Positions 60,801 through 64,000 of a DNA stretch of 64,000 nucleotides are shown here, piece by piece. Under the pieces are notes generated by a model. That model was given only the letters and a program-made list of their open reading frames with translations. It made no database searches and had not been told where the DNA came from. The number at the start of each line of letters is the position of its first letter. Position 1 is the first letter of the stretch. This DNA is from Kudoa neothunni. Lineage: Eukaryota; Cnidaria. A program made the position numbers and the translations under genes. The DNA is taken from assembly GCA_964304625.1 (NCBI GenBank), contig OZ199840.1, positions 8,122,001 to 8,186,000 on the forward strand. The letters run 5' to 3'.

Positions 60801-63692
60801 TACAACTAGTTTTGACTGTATGGAATTATTCTTGATCCCCAATATCAAAAAGGCGGACCAGAAATAATTAAGTATAGTGGATTATATAAAATAAAATCTG
60901 TAAATTGCTTTTAAGTAAGAGTTGTTGAGATTAAAAATTCCCAGCGCGCATGCGTACATGGCATTCAGGATTAAAATTGACAGTGCCGATAGCCTTTGCC
61001 TAAATTAAATGGGACTAATTTTGCCACAAAAAATATAAATAACTATTTATGCGTGCACATGTGCGCGAATTTTTAGAATGTTCGTAGGCTCCATTTATTA
61101 GCAATATACACAGTTACGATATATTTTCTTATATATTTAATCCGTTACAAGATTTTCTGTACACTTTTGTAATGGCTATACAATAATTTTGTCAAAATTA
61201 CCCGCTTGATTATTACTGTTCGTAAGAATAACAATTTCAGTTTTTACTATGCGCGGGAATGTTTTTCGTTTAATTCTTATAAAATTATGTCTTCTTCTTT
61301 GTTTACTAAATAATGAATAGATTATATTTTCAATTATCATGTTATTAATTTATTTTCACTTTTGAAATATTATCATAACAGGGCGGAATTCCGCTAAACT
61401 CATTAAAATTAAAAGTCTCAATAATTTTCAAATTAAAATCGATTATAGTTAAATATTGCTTTAACCATTGAATCCAAATGTATGTGGTATTAATTCTGCC
61501 ACGCGCGCAAATATGTTAATTTAATTATGCATGAATTCAACTGAATATAGTCGAAATAACTTAAAATAATTTAATTTTTAATTTAAAATACTTCGTAAAA
61601 TAAATACGGAGAAAAGAAATATTTGATTTATCTCTAAACGATTATTGAGGTTAATATTTTGTTGCCTCTTGTTTTGACTAAACAATGATATGTAATTTAT
61701 CAAACTAAATAACCTGTATTTTTTTATAACAGAAATAATAAGTATCATGTGTTTTTTGACTTTTGACTGATATAATAAAGATAAATAATATTTATTTAAA
61801 ATTATGTTTTTGAATCATTAAAATTATAATATCAGGAAAAAATATTATGATGGACTTTCAAACATATATACTTAATAGCTAATAATGAAATAAATGTATT
61901 TAGTGATAACTCACTCAACAAACAAGAACTTTACAAAATATTCCGTGAGAATGATTCGTTCATTGGTTATCTAATGAGTTGTTGCAAAATGCTATTGACT
62001 CCGGTATCGTTATTGTAGACTTGGAAAAAATTTATTTTGTGAAACTTTATCCATACTTGTTGATCAAAATATATTTTACGATTAACTTGCCTTCAAAACG
62101 AAATTAACTGATCCACTATTAGGATGCTATGAGCAAGAATAATGGCGACTATTCCCACATCGCTCAAAACGAAAATTATGTGCAAAATTAGTCGGTAAAA
62201 TGCCGTATTTTTTCACATGTATGTAACTTGTTTAGTTTATGTTGTGATTACATCAATGGTACGTCAATTTTGAACGATGAGAACAATGTAACTTTTATTG
62301 AATGTTAATTTTCTGTTAACATAACAAAACAAAATGCGACAGAACCAAAAATTTTTTACCAACTGCATCGAACTCGTGGACACCTATCTACAAATAGGTT
62401 TCACTGAAAAATAACGAAAATCTACTTTTTGATTTTCTATTAGCTTCATCAATAGCATCTGATGAGGTGATTCAAAAGTGTAACGATGCTGATTCTTTTC
62501 GATACTATTTTGTGTTGGAATTTGTTAAATTTTTTGAATCCAACTACGAAAATCAAGAACAAAAAAACCGCGGAAAAATTGCTCCATATTATACGCATCT
62601 TATCCTCTGGTATCACCATCAATTCCACTTATGTAAGTTTGAATCTCGATCAACTTATTGTTGCATGTGTCACTTAGTACACTCAAATAATAAACTATTT
62701 CTGCGATTTCCTTGCCAAAAACTATGCTTGTACATTTTTTTAAATTTAACAATTAACTAACACACTGTAGTGGATATCCCAACCTCCAAAACAATTTATT
62801 CAAACGGTTTTGACTATGATTTCAAATCTTCCTGAATTAACCAACGAAATACAAACATTTGTGAGTGGTCACCTACATTGGAGACACTATTCTAATCCAT
62901 TTTATTTAGATCGATCATTCATTGTGTGATATCCATTTCAATGTGGGGATATTGATGAGGTTTCTTAATTAAAACACACATTTTTACTGGTTCTACGATA
63001 GGAGCGAGAAGAGCTAACGGAATCCAATTATTTTAAATCGATCAACGATTCCAATTCCAATGCGATTTATGTAGTTTTATTTTGACTCCGAAAAACATTC
63101 ATTTAATAAAATTAACCTAATATAAATAATGTCGACTCATTTTTCTAGGTACTGTTCATAAATTTCCTACGTCAATCATTCCACACTCATGTCTTGAAAA
63201 CACTTCACTACATCAAATCGTTGAATCAGCTTGCGAAATACGATTTCAGCTATGAATTGGACCTCGACGATGTCAGACTCGATTGGAGAAAATCAACACA
63301 TTTTTCATTAATATCACAAAAAAATATCCATTTCACCCTGAGGACTGCCTATTCTTTGGATTGCACTCTCACCTCGGAATCCCTTTTGCAAGTCTCTGTT
63401 TCTATCATTATCTTCTTGAACTGCAAAATAATAAATACATTAATCATTAGATGGTCATCGTATATTTCCAATCGCTCTACTCGAATATTTCAATGTAGTC
63501 TTCGGTTTCGATTGTGCCGTTGCCAAGGAGTGTCTTCTTCAATTGGTAGTTTTTATTACTATTGGGTATTTGATTAAGACACCACCTCTCTAGATTAAAT
63601 CAACTTCGAACGATGTTATTGCACAAGCGTATTCCACTATTGTCTACATTGAAAGCAGTAACCAAACAAACTTACCACAGGCTAAGAAAGGG
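57851..63692 (+). CDS. FANCI: Fanconi anaemia group I protein (FANCI), multi-exon, continues past the window
   Basis: FANCI forms the clamp with FANCD2 in interstrand-crosslink repair. Exons read in order match animal FANCI. These are 'VKIMKEYFKTINDP' with 'LRKIVSANAHTISHW' (58.5 kb; human ILLETFKIHEM..NRVVTRASSPISHF), 'VDGFLLICDILKV' (59.0 kb; human GFLLLLKNFKV), and 'LDIFGHLRRCLCVGDPILCR' (59.3 kb; human LRRCLSQQADVR). They continue with 'FDLNFVADILHDLY' (60.25 kb; human SMKFVSSLLTALF), 'NDSFIGYLMSCCKMLL' (61.95 kb; human NEFMRYAVNVALQKV), 'NQKFFTNCIELVDTYL' (62.35 kb; human EKIFQNLCDITRVLL) and 'PPKQFIQTVLTM' (62.8 kb). The last visible exon ends at a GTAAG donor at 63692. The start is tentative; the N-terminal solenoid looks much shorter than in vertebrates. 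A 1.5-kb intron-like gap splits the gene. Confidence 0.75.
60298..61880. other. Large intron-like gap inside FANCI
   Basis: About 1.55 kb without coding character between colinear FANCI exons, in a gene whose other introns are mostly below a few hundred bases. It contains GC-rich palindromic patches (GCGCGCATGCGTAC at about 60955 and GTGCACATGTGCGCG at 61053). No transposon ends were recognised. Confidence 0.45.
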
Positions 63693-64000
63693 GTAAGTTT
63701 CTAACAATCTATTATGCTTCTTTATTTAAACTTTAATTAATCATCACGTTTCTACATCAATATATATATATATATATCGCTTAAACGATTATAATTTTTT
63801 CGTTTATAATGATTATTTTTAAATAATAATTTAAAACCCGTTAAATTTAAAATATCAAGCTCACGCAACAATAATTTCATAAAATCTGTATTTCGCTAGA
63901 TATATCTCAAATTTACGTCAAAGATGATTCAAGTATTTTAATTGAAAATATCTGATTTAATTATCAAATATTAAAATACTAATAATCATATGAATGAATT
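63693..64000. other. Intron or downstream sequence with (TA)n microsatellite
   Basis: Follows the last visible FANCI donor. A TA repeat lies at about 63757-63777. No further exon is visible before the window ends. Confidence 0.45.

Overview
This is a very AT-rich (roughly three quarters A+T by eye) eukaryotic window. Protein-coding genes are interrupted by many short GT-AG introns, mostly 38-60 nt. The recognisable genes are a pp-GalNAc transferase, FANCI, the Golgi tether COG4, spliceosomal U2A', ribosomal eL42 and a RasGEF, which point to a metazoan. Tiny introns, small genes and AT bias suggest a compact, perhaps parasitic animal of the orthonectid or myxozoan kind. The sequence alone does not settle the species.

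Layout. 0-2 kb: an uninterrupted, GC-richer type I glycoprotein ORF (+) that looks like a captured viral or retroelement envelope. 3.4-7 kb: a multi-exon RasGEF (-). 9.7-13.4 kb: COG4 (-), rebuilt from many short exons. 16.5-17.5 kb: U2A'/SNRPA1 (-). 17.9-23.6 kb: segment A, holding two paralogous genes (-) for cysteine-rich modular extracellular proteins; one is membrane anchored (640 aa) and one secreted (600 aa). 23.6-33.5 kb: a DNA-transposon graveyard with a hAT remnant, a SINE-like GC-rich patch, a decayed piggyBac nested within them, a pogo/Tigger remnant and a nearly complete 1.97-kb piggyBac element with TTAA target duplication. 33.5-39.2 kb: segment B, a near-identical direct copy of segment A. 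42.1-44.15 kb: pp-GalNAc transferase (+). 47.6-48.6 kb: a Merlin/ISXO2-type transposon with both terminal inverted repeats. 50.3-50.75 kb: eL42 (+). 52.2-52.8 kb: a hAT-type MITE. 54.3-55.5 kb: a small unknown six-exon gene (+). 57.85 kb to past 63.69 kb: FANCI (+), which runs off the window.

The housekeeping genes are unrelated in function (vesicle tethering, splicing, translation, glycosylation, DNA crosslink repair, Ras signalling). The most unusual content is the duplicated pair of modular extracellular genes. Their exons 2-6 are all phase 1-1 and the first two modules have the same exon lengths (276 and 555 nt) in both paralogues. One gene carries a 13-nt micro-exon before its membrane anchor. 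The two segment copies are almost identical except for a patch at the 3' end of the same exon (the 555-nt one) in both genes, where they diverge sharply and mostly in amino acids. That pattern suggests a diversifying surface or secreted protein family maintained by duplication and gene conversion.

All joins were made by eye from reading frame, splice consensus and phase. The 640-aa, 600-aa, 627-aa and 169-aa models close in frame with a single stop. COG4, RasGEF and FANCI models are partial reconstructions.
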